DNA from: Paraspadella gotoi
Taxonomy: Eukaryota; Chaetognatha
DNA length: 64,000 nt
NCBI GenBank assembly: GCA_051294375.1
Contig: CM119264.1
Coordinates: forward strand, 8,802,764 to 8,866,763
Reading direction: 5' to 3'
Positions 1 to 11,045 of the stretch are shown piece by piece. How positions within the stretch are numbered: the first letter of the stretch is position 1; every line of letters begins with the position of its first letter. The translations under genes were made by a program, and so were the position numbers. A model generated the notes under the pieces. That model was not told the origin of the DNA. It searched no databases and was given only the letters and a program-made list of their open reading frames with translations.

Positions 1-90
1 GTCTATAGTTTCATCGGCCCCGCCCTGCTGTCACAGACACGGTGTTCACCGCGGCTGTCTCACCTCCCCCCCTCTATCCCGTACTGTTAC

Positions 91-189
91 CGGAATCGCT
101 TCCATGGGGCAAACGACTTCGGGACCGAAGTGTAGACGAACCATCGTGGTGTGACGAATTTTTCCTTCGGCGAAAGATGGAGATCGGAC
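91..189 (-). CDS. candidate internal coding exon, unknown protein
   Basis: Read on the minus strand, this 99 bp segment lies between an acceptor (cattttag, then GTCC) and a donor (CCG, then GTAACA). One frame is open throughout: a one-base lead, then 32 codons, then two bases. The peptide starts SDLHLSPKEKF and continues with FVYTSVPKSFAPWKRF; it is mixed in composition, unlike the Ser/Leu/Arg/Glu runs of simple repeats. Many codons end in C or G although the surroundings are AT-rich. The gene would continue past the left window edge, where a tatag acceptor sits at bases 3-7. I do not recognise the protein. It could also be a chance open stretch. Confidence 0.4.
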
Positions 190-199
190 CTAAAATGTT

Positions 200-1560
200 G
201 AGGGGGAACCTTTTAAGTGATTCATTACTTATAAATTATGAGTTTATGATTTGTTTCGTTCTTGATTGTCTCATTTACTCTTTAACATTTTTTCACGCCA
301 TTATGAAATCATTGTTTTTATAACTTTTTGTTTTCCAATAATAATGAATTTTTTTCGTCATTTTAAGGCGTCAATAATGATTCACCAACTGATAAAACGA
401 ATAAATAATATTCAAAAGAAAATTATTATAGAATTCGTTGAATAGTAGCCATTTCTTATTAGTAATACTGGTTTTTAGTAAGGTGTCACAGTGTTTTCTT
501 CTTCACGACGAAGTGAGAGAAAAAAAAACCGAGAAAAATTTGGTTCATATTGCGTCGTCGGATATCGGAAGGTCACGGGATCGAATCATCGGAATATTTT
601 TTTTTCTTTAATATCGGCTACTGCGCCGAATGTTGATCGAGTGCAAAATTTATCAGGATGGAAATATGGAAGCCTCCATCTTTTATTCCTTTTTTTCTGC
701 CCCGAAGGTTAAATAAAAACCGAGCAGCGTTTTTGTTCAAACAAAATCCAGGACAAAGAACAAACACCGTCGGAATCAAACGTAAACAAGTCAATGTTTG
801 GTCGTCGCGGGAAACGACGATTAAAAGAAAAAAAAATAAACAAACAAAAACGAAAAACGAGAAACCGCGAAACGATCGATAGACCGACGGTGGAAAAGAA
901 TTTGGAGAAATATCACGGTTTCCTTTACTCTGTCGTATAAGTGAAAGCTATTGCAAATGAAGAAATAGCAAGGTCGCTCGTTTTTAACTAACTGAAATGG
1001 TTCTGCCATTTTTTGATGTTCATTCGAAGTTGATCAGCTGGATTTAAAGGAAAGGAATGATGTAAAAATGAAGCAATCGTTCATCGCGGCGGCTCCCCAC
1101 TTTTGTATGAGGAGCAGAGGACAAAAGCTGGACGTCTTTCTTTTACGAGGATTATGAACGAAGTTCACTGTAGATTTTTTACATCTCACTCCAATCTTTT
1201 TTAATAACATTTATATATATTGATATTTATATATATTTAGCATAACTTTTATTCACATTTAAAAATTGCACACGTTATTTTCGCGAAATGCTTTCCTCTA
1301 CCTAAATTTATTAGTTTCATTTCGAATGTCAAATATATTATATATGGTTTTGTGTCACCAAAAAAAGGAAGTTGATGCGAGAAAAAGCCTCTTTCTTCCA
1401 TCGAAGTCTAATACAAGCGAAACGGTGGCCGCGATTTCGTCCAAACTGCCAAGTAAATCACAGGTTTATTGCCCGCATTCTTTTCCTATGCCCGACTTTT
1501 TTATTTTTTGGGGCTGATTCTTAGTACGATCCTTTTTTACCGTTTACTATATTCCATCTC
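200..1560. other. AT-rich stretch with no supported gene
   Basis: Mostly A/T-rich sequence with short homopolymers. Open frames here are short and biased. A weak tRNA-like segment at about 542-587 is discussed among the rejected items. Confidence 0.5.
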
Positions 1561-1570
1561 CGCACGTTTA

Positions 1571-1607
1571 TTTCTCTCTCTCTCTTCCTCTCTCCTCTCT
1601 CTCTCTT

Positions 1608-1646
<39 letters not shown>

Positions 1647-1692
1647 CTCTCATCTCTCTCTCTCTTCTCTCCTCTTTCTCTCTCCTCATCTC
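1571..1692. repeat. interrupted (CT)n microsatellite
   Basis: About 120 bp of CT dinucleotides broken by TC, TT, TTC and CAT interruptions. The frames through it read as Leu-Ser runs and are not genes. Confidence 0.9.
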
Positions 1693-2157
1693 GTGGGCTC
1701 GCCTGCAAGAGAACCACGTCTGAGTCCCACTTTTTACCTGAAACGTGAGATGCAGAATCTTCTTCTTGAGAAATATATTTTCCTTTTATTTATTATTTTG
1801 AGTTTCCATCAAATTCACTATTTATTTTAGTTTACGCTCTTAATCCCATTTCGCTATTCTTTTTTTATTTCCTTTCCCGCTCATCTTTTGTTCTTTAGCG
1901 TCTTTGTCTTTCTCTATCTCCCTTCTTCTTTCGACGCCCCCTCTTTCTCTCTCTCTTTTCCCATCTACCTCCCTCCCTCCTCCTCCCTCTTTCGGCCTTT
2001 TTATCGCTGTTGCGTTTTCTGTCTTTATTTCTGTCATTTTCTGTCTGAAAAGACAAACTATTCTGGCGAAAAGACGACTTTTTGTTCTTCCCTGTCGTCG
2101 GTCCCTTCGTGAGAGGGATCGGCTTTGGCGGGAAAGGGGGCCCGCGGTGAATCCAAG

Positions 2158-2463
2158 ATGGCAGAGCGATTCGGGGAAAGAGGGCAGAGCCCAAAGACAA
2201 AAGAAGGAGGTAAAGAGAAAAGGAGCATCGGGTTTAAAAATAAGAAGAAAAACGGGCAAAGAACATTACAACAAAGGGTAGGGGCCGGCGCCAGCCTTAA
2301 AGCGTTGGGAGAAAATGTCAAAAGAGAAGGTGGAAAAAATAAGAAGGCAACGACGTTGAGAGAAAGTGATAAAGCCAATAGTAAACGTGTAAATTACAGA
2401 GTTTGCGATGACATTCTGAGGCGAAGGGAGAGGAAGGTAAGGGAGATTATCAACCCCGAAAGC
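2158..2463 (+). CDS. candidate first coding exon or short basic ORF, cut by a gap
   Basis: An ATG in good context (ccaagATGgc) opens a frame that stays open until the 25-N gap at 2464. The predicted start is MAERFGERGQSPKTKEGG, then a Lys/Arg-rich stretch. A consensus-like donor (GAG, then GTAAAG) lies about 50 bases after the ATG, so the true exon may be only about 18 codons. The AAGATGGC around the ATG also resembles the downstream promoter motif bound by YY1, so this could be a transcription start region. Composition is purine-rich, which favours open Lys/Arg/Glu frames by chance. No family recognised. Confidence 0.3.
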
Positions 2464-2488
2464 NNNNNNNNNNNNNNNNNNNNNNNNN
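2464..2488. other. assembly gap (25 N)
   Basis: Run of 25 N, the same size as the gaps at 11021, 23664, 54030 and 55298. Confidence 0.99.
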
Positions 2489-2599
2489 AGGAGCGGACGC
2501 AGTGGAGAGGAGGCGACGAATAGCGGGAGAGAGACGCGAGAGAGAGAGAGACAGACGAGGAGAGATGAGACGTGCATAACTGATTGGGGTGCCTGCGCC

Positions 2600-3250
2600 A
2601 CGCTCCGCTGAGTTTATCGGATGGAAGCGGAAAAAAAAAAAAAAAAAAAAAAAAATAAAAAAAAAAAGAATTTGTGAATAAGGATCTGAGTATTGATGTT
2701 AGGCAACCGGGGAGCGGGAGGAAGACGAGAGAAAGAGCCGAGACGCGAGAGAGACGGAGGACGGAGAGGAGGAGACGGAGATGAGAGAGACTGAGAGAGA
2801 GACGAGAGAGAAGAGAGAAAGAGAGAGAGAGAGAAGACGGTGGTGAAGGATGGGTGCGACGTCGTGAGTTTACGATGGAAGCGGAAAAAAAAAAAAAAAA
2901 AGAATTGTGTGAATAAAGATTGAGTAATGAGGTTAGGCAACCGGGAAGCGGAAAGAGAAGGAGAACAAGACCGAGACGAGGAGGAAGAGTCGAGAGAGAG
3001 ACGAGAAAGGAGAGAGACGAAGAGAGAGGAGACGGTGGTGAATGGAGGGTGCCGAACGGTCGTGAGTTACGATGGAAGCTGGAAAAAAAAAAAAAGAATT
3101 GTAATAAGGATTGAGTAATAGTTAGGCAACGGGAGCGGAAGAAGAAGAGAAGAGAGAAGAGAGAGAGGGGAGGAGAGAGAAGAGAGAGAGAGAGAGATGA
3201 AGACGAGAGAGAAAGGAGAGAGAGAGAGAAGAGAGAGAGAGCGTCAATTG
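2600..3250. repeat. tandem repeat, three copies of a 190-235 bp unit, ending in a GA tract
   Basis: The landmark ttaggcaacggg recurs at about 2700, 2933 and 3121. Each copy has the same order: gatggaagcggaa, a poly-A run, gaattgtgaataaggat, the landmark, then a GA-rich purine block. Copies differ by small indels and poly-A length (about 25, 18 and 13). It lies just after the gap at 2464-2488, so copy number may be an assembly product. The last copy merges into a GA tract ending near 3245. Confidence 0.8.
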
Positions 3251-3259
3251 ATGGCTCTC

Positions 3260-4540
3260 GCTCCGGCAAAAGTTGCCTTCGACTCCCGGGAAAACAAAGA
3301 AATAAATGTCCAAACCTTTTCTCGTATATTTGCGTTCATTCTCGCTTTTCTTTCTCCGTCTTTTTGCTTTCATTTTATTCTTTTATTCATTTTACGCAGT
3401 TTTATTTTTATTACTGTATTTATCATAGTTTTAATTCATAACTTCTCTTTTTTTTGGCAGATCTTTTTTCACTGTTTGTTTCACCGAAGCAATTTTTCAA
3501 TTGGCTTATTTATTCCAGTTACAATTCTTTTAATCTTTCACCATTTTTTTATAAACTCTGTCCAAACTACCATGGCGCCGACACCAACAGCGGATTAGGA
3601 CGACTCTTTCATTGTTGCGCGATTCGCGCAAGGGGATCTGCAATCGGTCGATGGCGACGCTACGCTTTGTGCCTCCGTTCCCTGGCCGAAATTGTCTCGA
3701 TTTGGAGTGAGTTATGAACGGTTGATTCCAAAAAATCGAATCCGACGCCGATTTGTAATCCGTCTCGCTCAATCTCATATATATTGTGCGATGGCGAAAA
3801 TCCGAAATGGAATCTGAATTTGTCTGGAACCCTTTGCTTTGATCAGATCTCTGTTTGTATGAACGTATGTAAATTAACGTCTTGATAAAAAACTAGTTTG
3901 AACTGTGTGTTTGTTTTTTTTGGTGTTTTTTAAATTAAAAAATTGTATTTTCATATCATTCACAGAGATACAAGGTTTTGTGTAGTTTTAAATGATATCG
4001 TGGTTCAAATTCGTGGTTTAAGGTTTAAGTTGTGATTCATTAAGCAGAGAGACGTACCCTCTGTTTGGGTCTCAAGCGGAGAAGACATAAATCCTTTAAA
4101 CCTTTAATCCTTTTGCACATTGATAGTCTCCCCCCGTGACTCTCATTTTCATTCCTTTTCTATCCATTCACTTCTTTTTTCCCTTTACTTTCACACAATG
4201 AAACTTTAACTCGAACTGATATGATGACTTCTTTACTTTGCTGGTTTTCAATAATAATTTCCACCCTATTGTTTTCGCAATTACATAAATCAATTTTTTT
4301 ATCTTCTTTGACACGATTGTACAACCCATTTTTTGTGCGCTCCCTCTTGTCTCCACTAATTTTGTTCTCCAAAATCACTTTGTATTAATTTTTCTTTTTC
4401 AGTTTAATTTCCTATTCAATTTATCTCCTTCAGTTATTCCGTGCTCTCCTTACTACTAGTCTCGAGCTAGTTTTTTCTATTCACTCTGGCTCTCTCTGTC
4501 TTTCTCTAACCGGCTCTTTTTTTTCTTGATCAATCACACC
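3260..4540. other. AT-rich stretch, no supported gene
   Basis: A more balanced patch at 3560-3780 has open frames on both strands but no convincing splice sites or start, so it is not called. The rest is AT-rich. Confidence 0.4.
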
Positions 4541-4542
4541 TC

Positions 4543-4581
4543 TCTCCTCTCTCCTTCTCTCTCTCTCTCTTCTCTCCTCTT

Positions 4582-4620
<39 letters not shown>
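4543..4620. repeat. interrupted (CT)n microsatellite
   Basis: About 78 bp of CT with CCT and TTC interruptions, directly before a CpG-rich patch. Confidence 0.9.
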
Positions 4621-4629
4621 ACTTCACCA

Positions 4630-5260
4630 AACCAAATTGGCGGCACGAAGGCGCGACGCGGCGACTCACGTTGAGACGGAAGGGAGACGTCGGCTGCCTT
4701 CGTTCTCGTGGATCGGGGGTTGGCGGGGAAGGTGGATGAGACGGAACGCGCAGGGTTCCGGCTGGGGTGCGAACCGGACGGGATGTCGAGGCAAGATGGA
4801 TACGGGAATTGAGGATGTGGACTAGGGTATTGAAGGTCAGGAGGAGGGCAAGAGGTGAGTCGATATGCAGGCTACGGGCAGGCGAAAAAAGAGGGAAGTA
4901 AGGCTGTTGGCTCAGATGGCGGGCCGGCGCAAGAAAGGAGGGGGGCCAAGAAACGATGAGACGAAGTCGAAAGCAACGAGGAAGGGTTAAACACAATCAA
5001 AGGCAAGGCGCAGCCGGGGCACGCAATGAAGCTCGGGGTGCCCGGTGCCCTGCGGTCCAACAATGGCATAGCCACCACAACCAAACCCACACACCACAAC
5101 CCACGGTCCCACACGTCATTTTCCGCGGTGCGCGCAAACGCCGTCGCGCGGAGAGGAAGAGCACGTAAAGCCGCCCGGCGATGGGAGGAGGAAAGAAAAG
5201 CCTACCCTCTCCTCGGCCTGCGCGCTCGCGTCTCCCGGGCGGCGTCGCGCCCGCCGCTCT
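4630..5260. promoter_or_regulatory. CpG-rich patch
   Basis: About 630 bp with abundant CG dinucleotides (for example gcgcgacgcggcg and gtcgcgcccgccgc) in an AT-rich neighbourhood. It overlaps the candidate exon at 4670-4821. It could be exon-dense, an unmethylated promoter region, or both. Frames are open on both strands, so coding sense cannot be fixed by eye beyond that exon. Confidence 0.4.
4670..4821 (-). CDS. candidate internal coding exon, proline-rich
   Basis: On the minus strand an acceptor (accttcaataccctag) precedes 152 bp ending at a strong donor (CTCAAC, then GTGAGT). One frame stays open for 50 codons with one-base overhangs at both ends. It starts PHPQFPYPSCLDIPSGSHPS and continues with a Pro/Ser/Arg-rich, probably disordered stretch. 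The GTGAGT donor and pyrimidine-rich acceptor are the best evidence. Another frame across the same DNA is also open, so the product is uncertain. No domain recognised. Confidence 0.4.
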
Positions 5261-5424
5261 CTTCTCTCCCCCTTCCCCCTCTCTCTTGTCCTCCCTTTTT
5301 CCGTCTCCAAACGGTTATTCTTTCAAATTTTCCGGGCTGAACCTAAGGCATGAGGGGTCAGCGGGAAACCATGTTAACAAGCTCGTAGACCGTGAATGTC
5401 CCGAAGCGCTTCTTGTGGAGTAGG

Positions 5425-7600
5425 GGATCCGGGGTTTCTCCATGTCTCAGTTATACTTTCATATGATCTGTTCCTTCTTGATTTACTCAGTAAAGGATCA
5501 ACGCGGGAGTTAGTAAGCCTTCGGATGCACATTATATAGATGTCTCATCTTACGTATAGTCTGACAGAATAGTAAAGTGGACGAATCTCTCTCGGTGGAA
5601 GATCAGTTTTTCGATTTTCTGACAGGGAACCCGAAGAGATCCTCTCCCTATGGCCTGTATAGTGGTGATTACTCTCTTCTGGGTTTGCATAGCTGCGTCT
5701 CGACCGATTCGTGACTATCAGTGCTGGATATCTTATAATAGATTTTTACTCTCTCGTTCTTCGATTTACATTTACAAAAAGACTTATTCAACAGATAAAA
5801 ATAACGACAATAAATGCAAACCCTTACTAACATTTCTTCTCTAGTTCTCTTTCCATTATTTCGCACAATCTCTCTTATAAAATCGAATCAAACGCCAATA
5901 TACCATAATGCTACTCAGTTAATATTCTCTTCACACATCTCTGTATTACAAGTAAGATATTATACTAATCTCCTCAGTCGTTAATATGTTCTGAGACCTA
6001 CTCGTGGGATATCACGGCGATGTCTGTGCTTTGAAAAATTTTCAGTTCGACCAAATTTTCGACCTGTGAAAATATTCCTTCTCCCGTCATCCTATCGACT
6101 AGTCCGTCATCCCAGTTAGCAGTATTCGTCCTCATATGGATCTCATCTTCGGCACTATTAAGAGGCTCAAGCTCGATGTTATGGCGGTACAATACATCTT
6201 ATCTCTCCGAGGTGTATATGCGAAACGTATAGAAATAGAATTTTGTATGGAAATGCTTCCAATCCCAGTAGTTTTTTTAAAACTTAATAAATGATACATA
6301 TAAGATGATCATATAGCTAATTGATATACCACAGATCGTATGTGAATAGCGCCACCAAAGCCGTCTTTTACTAGTGACTGGCTGCTAGTCCGTTTGAATT
6401 ACATAGTATCCTCTTTTGTTGTTCTTCCCGATATCGGACCTACCTCTATGCCTATGCGAACACAATCAATCTTATTTCAGCGTTATCGAACACTTAGATT
6501 AGTAATAATTTTCGATTGCATGGCTGTTGTAAAATCGCTTAATATGACAGATCTCCCGTTAAACAAACTCTTATTACACATCTAGAATATTGGGCTCGGT
6601 TATGCAGAGTATTATATTCTACTTCTAATTGTAAAGCTCTACAATTTACTGCGGCTCTTCTTTACGTACCCTTAGCTCATATCTGTTTTTTGCTGTATAA
6701 AAGTAACTCAATGTTTATCATTGATACTTCGTGATGATAATAGACGTACATCCATATCAATGATTATATCGTATAGTTTAGATCCTATTTCTTCAGAAAA
6801 AAATAAACCTGATTTACGTGGCTGTGTACGTAAGAACTGCTCAAACTAATGGTCTATCCCACAAACTCATTTCATTTGATTATGTCGCCTCCGAAAGCCG
6901 TTCTAAGCCCAATCATCTCGAAAAAGTGTCGGGCCGTGTCTGCTTCTGCCTGGAATTAAAACGCAAGTTCATCCTAACATCCTAGTCGTAACTAGAGTAG
7001 CACTTACTCTCCCTATTATCTGCTTCTAACTGCTGAGGAGCATTGTCCCTGCTGATCGTAACTACTTCACCATCTCCATCTCTGTACATTGGCGATAATC
7101 TTCTTCGTTGAGTAATAAGCTCTGCTTCTTTTCACCCGACACACATCCATTGAGTTGCCCTCTGTTTGCTATGCTTCCTCGTAAATTGCCCTCTCTCTTT
7201 CTTCTCAGAAGCTACCTTTGCTCAATCGTTCTCAGCGGCAGCCCTTGTGTTACCTCAGTCTTCTTTCCCATTCCTTATATGCCTTACGTCAGATAGTGGT
7301 GATTGTGTGAAGTGCCATGGCGTATTATATCATTAAACATACAAATGACGACGATCTTAGAAATATTCCGTAAGATTTTTAGTTTTAGTATCTACCATAC
7401 AACTATGAATTCTCCCTGCCGTCCGGCATAATTACTTTACTGTATTCGTGAGTTGACATTTCTCGCGGTGCGTTATTGAGTGATCTATCTAACGTGCAGA
7501 CATTTCGAATTCAGATATTAGGCGAATTCGCTAGAAATTCGCCTCACACGTATGAGACTGATCGTGAACACAGCTCGCTTCCCATGATGACGTTGGACAG
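5425..7600. other. compositionally distinct block, almost free of microsatellites
   Basis: About 2.2 kb with few homopolymers above six and no CT/GA runs, in contrast to nearly all other sequence here. Stops occur in every frame at near-random density. It may be a decayed coding or transposon region or error-rich sequence. No RNA gene or transposon ends were seen. The coding-like segments near it are listed separately. Confidence 0.4.
5998..6201 (-). CDS. weak coding-like segment, unknown
   Basis: A minus-strand frame of about 68 codons between stops. Fragments read NIELEPLNSAEDEI and NWDDGLVDRMTGEG, then SQVENLVELKIF. The acidic, balanced composition is protein-like, but there is no Met start and no clear splice sites, and another frame over part of it is also open. 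It may be a remnant exon inside the distinct 5.4-7.6 kb block. Confidence 0.2.
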
Positions 7601-7601
7601 A

Positions 7602-7733
7602 CTAGTACTCGTTCACCAAGGCCGTACTCATCCGGCGTATGCCATTCACTTCACGGTCACGTTGGTTTAAAGTCTGATGTTCGGCATAAACAAATGCCAG
7701 TGAGCTGGCGAGGTCACTGCAGGTCCAAAGGCC
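7602..7733 (-). CDS. candidate terminal coding exon
   Basis: Follows the exon at 7821-7967 on the minus strand after an 87 bp GT...AG intron (donor CAG/GTTAGA, acceptor cgtctttag/GGC). Both boundaries fall between codons, so the frame is kept. It gives 43 codons and a TAG stop: GLWTCSDLASSLAFVYAEHQ, then LNQRDREVNGIRRMSTALVN and EY. The Arg/Glu-rich second half looks helical. I do not recognise the family; a decayed transposon protein is possible. The phase match is the strongest argument for a real two-exon model. Confidence 0.4.
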   Translation of the reverse strand, partial: GLWTCSDLASSLAFVYAEHQTLNQRDREVNGIRRMSTALVNEY

Positions 7734-7820
7734 CTAAAGACGCCAGCTGTCGCGAGATGCCTTAGACCCGGACATCACACATGCCTACTCGTTGCCAAAA
7801 TTGATATGTCGGCATCTAAC

Positions 7821-7967
7821 CTGGAATGTGACGAGATACTCGAGCTTGAGCCTCTTGTCGAAGATGGTCCGGTTGAGGACGATCTTGCACTGGATGCCCT
7901 GTGGGTGAGGGTAAGTTCGCTGGTCGACGATCGAATTTTCAACGACGTCGCCGGATCCGTCTTCGAC
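7821..7967 (-). CDS. candidate internal coding exon with strong C-ending codon bias
   Basis: A 147 bp minus-strand segment of exactly 49 codons, from acceptor tttcgttgaag to donor CAG/GTTAGA. Codons are mostly GTC, GAC, ATC, CTC, AAG, unlike the AT-rich flanks. Peptide pieces: VEDGSGDVVENSIVDQRTYP, HPQGIQCKIVLNRTIFDKRL and KLEYLVTFQ. It joins in frame to the segment at 7602-7733. The alternating hydrophobic pattern of the second half suggests beta strands. Family not recognised. The plus-strand frame is also open but has poorer codons and no splice signals. Confidence 0.45.
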
Positions 7968-7972
7968 CTTCA

Positions 7973-8026
7973 ACGAAATGAGATGAATTAACTTACTTTT
8001 TCGAAATGCGATGAATTAACTTACTT
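7973..8026. repeat. 27 bp unit repeated twice, each with a GTAAGT on the minus strand
   Basis: The unit cgaaatgNgatgaattaac with cttacttttt occurs twice head to tail, just upstream (minus sense) of the exon at 7821-7967. On the minus strand each copy contains GTAAGT, a consensus 5' splice site. Confidence 0.75.
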
Positions 8027-8506
8027 GCATTTGTATTTTCGACTTTTAAAAGTTGGAATTAAATGAATGCGATATCAAAAAAATGTATAGTTTACATTTA
8101 TTGTTGGGTATTTTCATTTTGATAATACTTTATGTAATCAAGGTGAAATAAATATTTGTATCCCTCCTTAGTTACTACTCGGCACCCACATCAACCCACA
8201 GTTTCCTCGACTACGTATTTTCTTGTTCCCTGTCAGAAAAAAAAATGATTTCCATCGAAATTTCCTTTTTTTTTTCATTCGAATGAACGATTCATATTCC
8301 GAAGCTACTAACTCCCCGTTGACCTTCGAGTAAAAAAAAAAGGACATGTCGAATCGCCCGCCCCCCTCCACCGCCGCCTCCCCCCGTCTCTCCGTTAGGC
8401 CTTCCTCCCCGGAACTGAATTCGATCGGGAGGGATTTCCACGCAAGCGACTGCGTTACGCCATCCATAAGTTTAGGCCTCATTTCGTTTCTACGAGGAAA
8501 AGTTGC

Positions 8507-8533
8507 NNNNNNNNNNNNNNNNNNNNNNNNNNN
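8507..8533. other. assembly gap (27 N)
   Basis: Run of 27 N, followed by GA-rich sequence to about 8655. A CT run of about 18 bp lies at 8720-8738. Confidence 0.99.
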
Positions 8534-8799
8534 GAGAGACAAAATAGAAGAACAAGAGCGAGTAGATAGAGAGAGAGAGAAAGATGATAGATGAGAGAGG
8601 ACGAAGGACCGAAGACGGAGATGGAGGATGAGAGATGAGAGAGACGGAGAGAGATTCTTTGCCTCGCTTCCCTCTCGCGGCATCCCGCGTTCCAGATCCA
8701 TGATTAAAATCGTGCTCTCTCTCTCTCTCTCTCTCTCTGTATCGAATAGCTCGAGACACCGACAGATGGCATCACTCGTTATCACACCCACTTATTTCT

Positions 8800-10607
8800 C
8801 CGTTTCTTAAGATATGACTCAAACTAATTTCTTGGAGTATCAAGAGTTCATATTGTATTAAACCTATTTCTTTAGCTCATTCAGTAATTGCCGCCTAAGT
8901 TTTAGGCCTTTATTCTCAGGTGACCTTTACAATAAACGTCGCAGAGAAGCCCGCCATCTCATTATCGTTACCTTTCTTCGGCCATCTTCCCATAAACCGT
9001 CCTCCGCCCCTTCATAATTCTCTTCTTCCTCCTTTCATAATTTCCTTCTATTTTCTTCCTCTTCTGCTTTTTCTCCTGCTTTTTCTTCTTCTTCTTCTTC
9101 CTCGCCTCCTCTTCCTCCTCCTCATTATCCTGTGGAGTCCATTCCTCGTTAGAGGAAAAAGGAAAGGGAAATCTGAATGATGTCTCGAGAGCAAAGAAAA
9201 ATGGAGACGAGATATTTTTTTTTCTTTTCTTTTTTGTTTTTCTTTTTTCTTTTATTTTTCCTCATTCTTTCTTTTTCTCTCTCCCATTCTTTACCAGCTC
9301 TTTGCTTGGCCTCGGAAATTGATGAGGTTGTGTTTTCTCATATTATCTATATGATTCATTTCTCCATAAGTACATATCCTCCCCCCTCCCTCTCCCCCTC
9401 TTTCTTTTTTTCTTTTTCTTTCTTTGTCTCCTTTAATACAATTCCGAACATCTGCCTCCGACGAGCATGACGAGAATCTGTTAAAATGATTTCGACATTT
9501 TATTTCTCTTTTCATTTGATTTCATTTTCCTTTTTAGCTCCTCATCGAAGAGACGGGGACAATTTTTGAAAAGTTATGCTTTGTTAAATATTGTCATTGG
9601 TGCAGTGGTATAAAAATTTTACCTAAACTGATTCACGATGAAACAACAAAAAAGGTCAAAATTTTTTTTTGCTGTTTATTTGTTGTATGAGTGTTTTAAA
9701 TGATTTCATGTCATTCATAGAGACTCCTAAGGTTCCTAGGTACAAGCTTTATCCATAAAAAACTAAAAAAAAAACGAACTCGTGTGTTGATAATTCTAAA
9801 AATTTCAGTGAGAAAAAATGATCATTTGACGAAACGTATGGGAATTCATTTGTCAAGAACTGTCAAGGTAGAGTCGGCGTCATACAAGTTGGCGGGAAAA
9901 GCTGAGAGCGGGAAAAAAAGTCATATGCAGCAAGTTGGAAAAAAAGAGTCGGGAAAATAGATAGATCTTGGAAAATAGAAAGTAAGACAGAACGAAAGAG
10001 AGAACGTTATGAAAGAGGCCAAAAAAAACCTGTAAAGCAACTATCGTAAATTAAGCTTTTCCCCGGTTGATAGAAAGAGAGAAAGATTGAATAACAACCA
10101 TTGTTAAACTAAGAAAAGAAAAACATAAATAGAAGAGTAATAAATTAAGAAAGTTATAAAAAATAAGGGACAAGAGAATATCGGTCTGCTATCCTGAAAT
10201 ATGTAATTGAATTAACTACACTAATGTATATTAAAAGTATTTATGAAAAAAAGTGGAAATGTCAAGGAGACTTAATTTATTGATGCATGGATTGTGAAGG
10301 CGGTGAACATCTGAGCCCCTCTCGCACTAATTTTTCCTGTTAATTCCATTTTCTTCCAAAGCATTATAGGTAGTAATTATTTAATTTTTTTTCCTTCTCC
10401 GACTGCCGCCTATTTCTCGGTTTATTTTTCCGTCTATTTTATTACCTCACCGTTACTCTTTAACGATACTTTCTTTTTATCTTCTTTTCAGCCTCGACTT
10501 TCTTTTTTTTCATTTTTTTTTCTCTCTCTCACCTTTAATCGTTTACCTTTTTCCTTTCTTTTCTTTCTCTTCTGTATTTTTGCCTGCAACGGTTTCTTTT
10601 CCACACG
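8800..10607. other. AT- and pyrimidine-rich stretch, no supported gene
   Basis: TTC/CTT-rich runs at 9015-9130 and 9210-9290, then plain AT-rich sequence. No gene, RNA or transposon end was seen. Confidence 0.5.
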
Positions 10608-10798
10608 NNNNNNNNNNNNNNNNNNNNNNNNNNNNNNNNNNNNNNNNNNNNNNNNNNNNNNNNNNNNNNNNNNNNNNNNNNNNNNNNNNNNNNNNNNNNN
10701 NNNNNNNNNNNNNNNNNNNNNNNNNNNNNNNNNNNNNNNNNNNNNNNNNNNNNNNNNNNNNNNNNNNNNNNNNNNNNNNNNNNNNNNNNNNNNNNNNN
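10608..10798. other. assembly gap (191 N)
   Basis: Run of N. Of its size, only 52237-52484 is longer. Confidence 0.99.
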
Positions 10799-11020
10799 TC
10801 TCTCCCGCCCGTGATTCGTCTTAACACAACATGACTTCTCCTTTCAATTTACGCATAGAATTGAATTTTCGTTCCTTTCAAGAATTAGGTCCGCCGTCGA
10901 CTCCGTCCCGTTCGCTTTTATTCTTTTCTCAAATTTATCTCCGTTTTATTCGAATTAGGCCTGACGTCGTCGCGGTGGTCGTCGTCTTCGTCGTCAACGT
11001 CTGAAGTAGTACTCGTGCTG

Positions 11021-11045
11021 NNNNNNNNNNNNNNNNNNNNNNNNN
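11021..11045. other. assembly gap (25 N) at the edge of the giant palindrome
   Basis: The left arm of the 20.8 kb inverted repeat starts at the first base after this gap. A short GTC-repeat patch (10970-11002) precedes it. Confidence 0.99.

Noticed and set aside
542-587. tRNA-like segment (ggttcatattgcgtcgtcgg ... aaggtcacgggatcgaatc)
   Set aside because: It resembles the D-loop to T-loop part of a tRNA, but there is no A box and no acceptor or D-stem pairing, and the T-stem is poor. A covariance search is needed.
9177-9470. Hydrophobic open frames next to TTTTC-rich sequence
   Set aside because: Composition-driven; no splice pair or balanced peptide segment.
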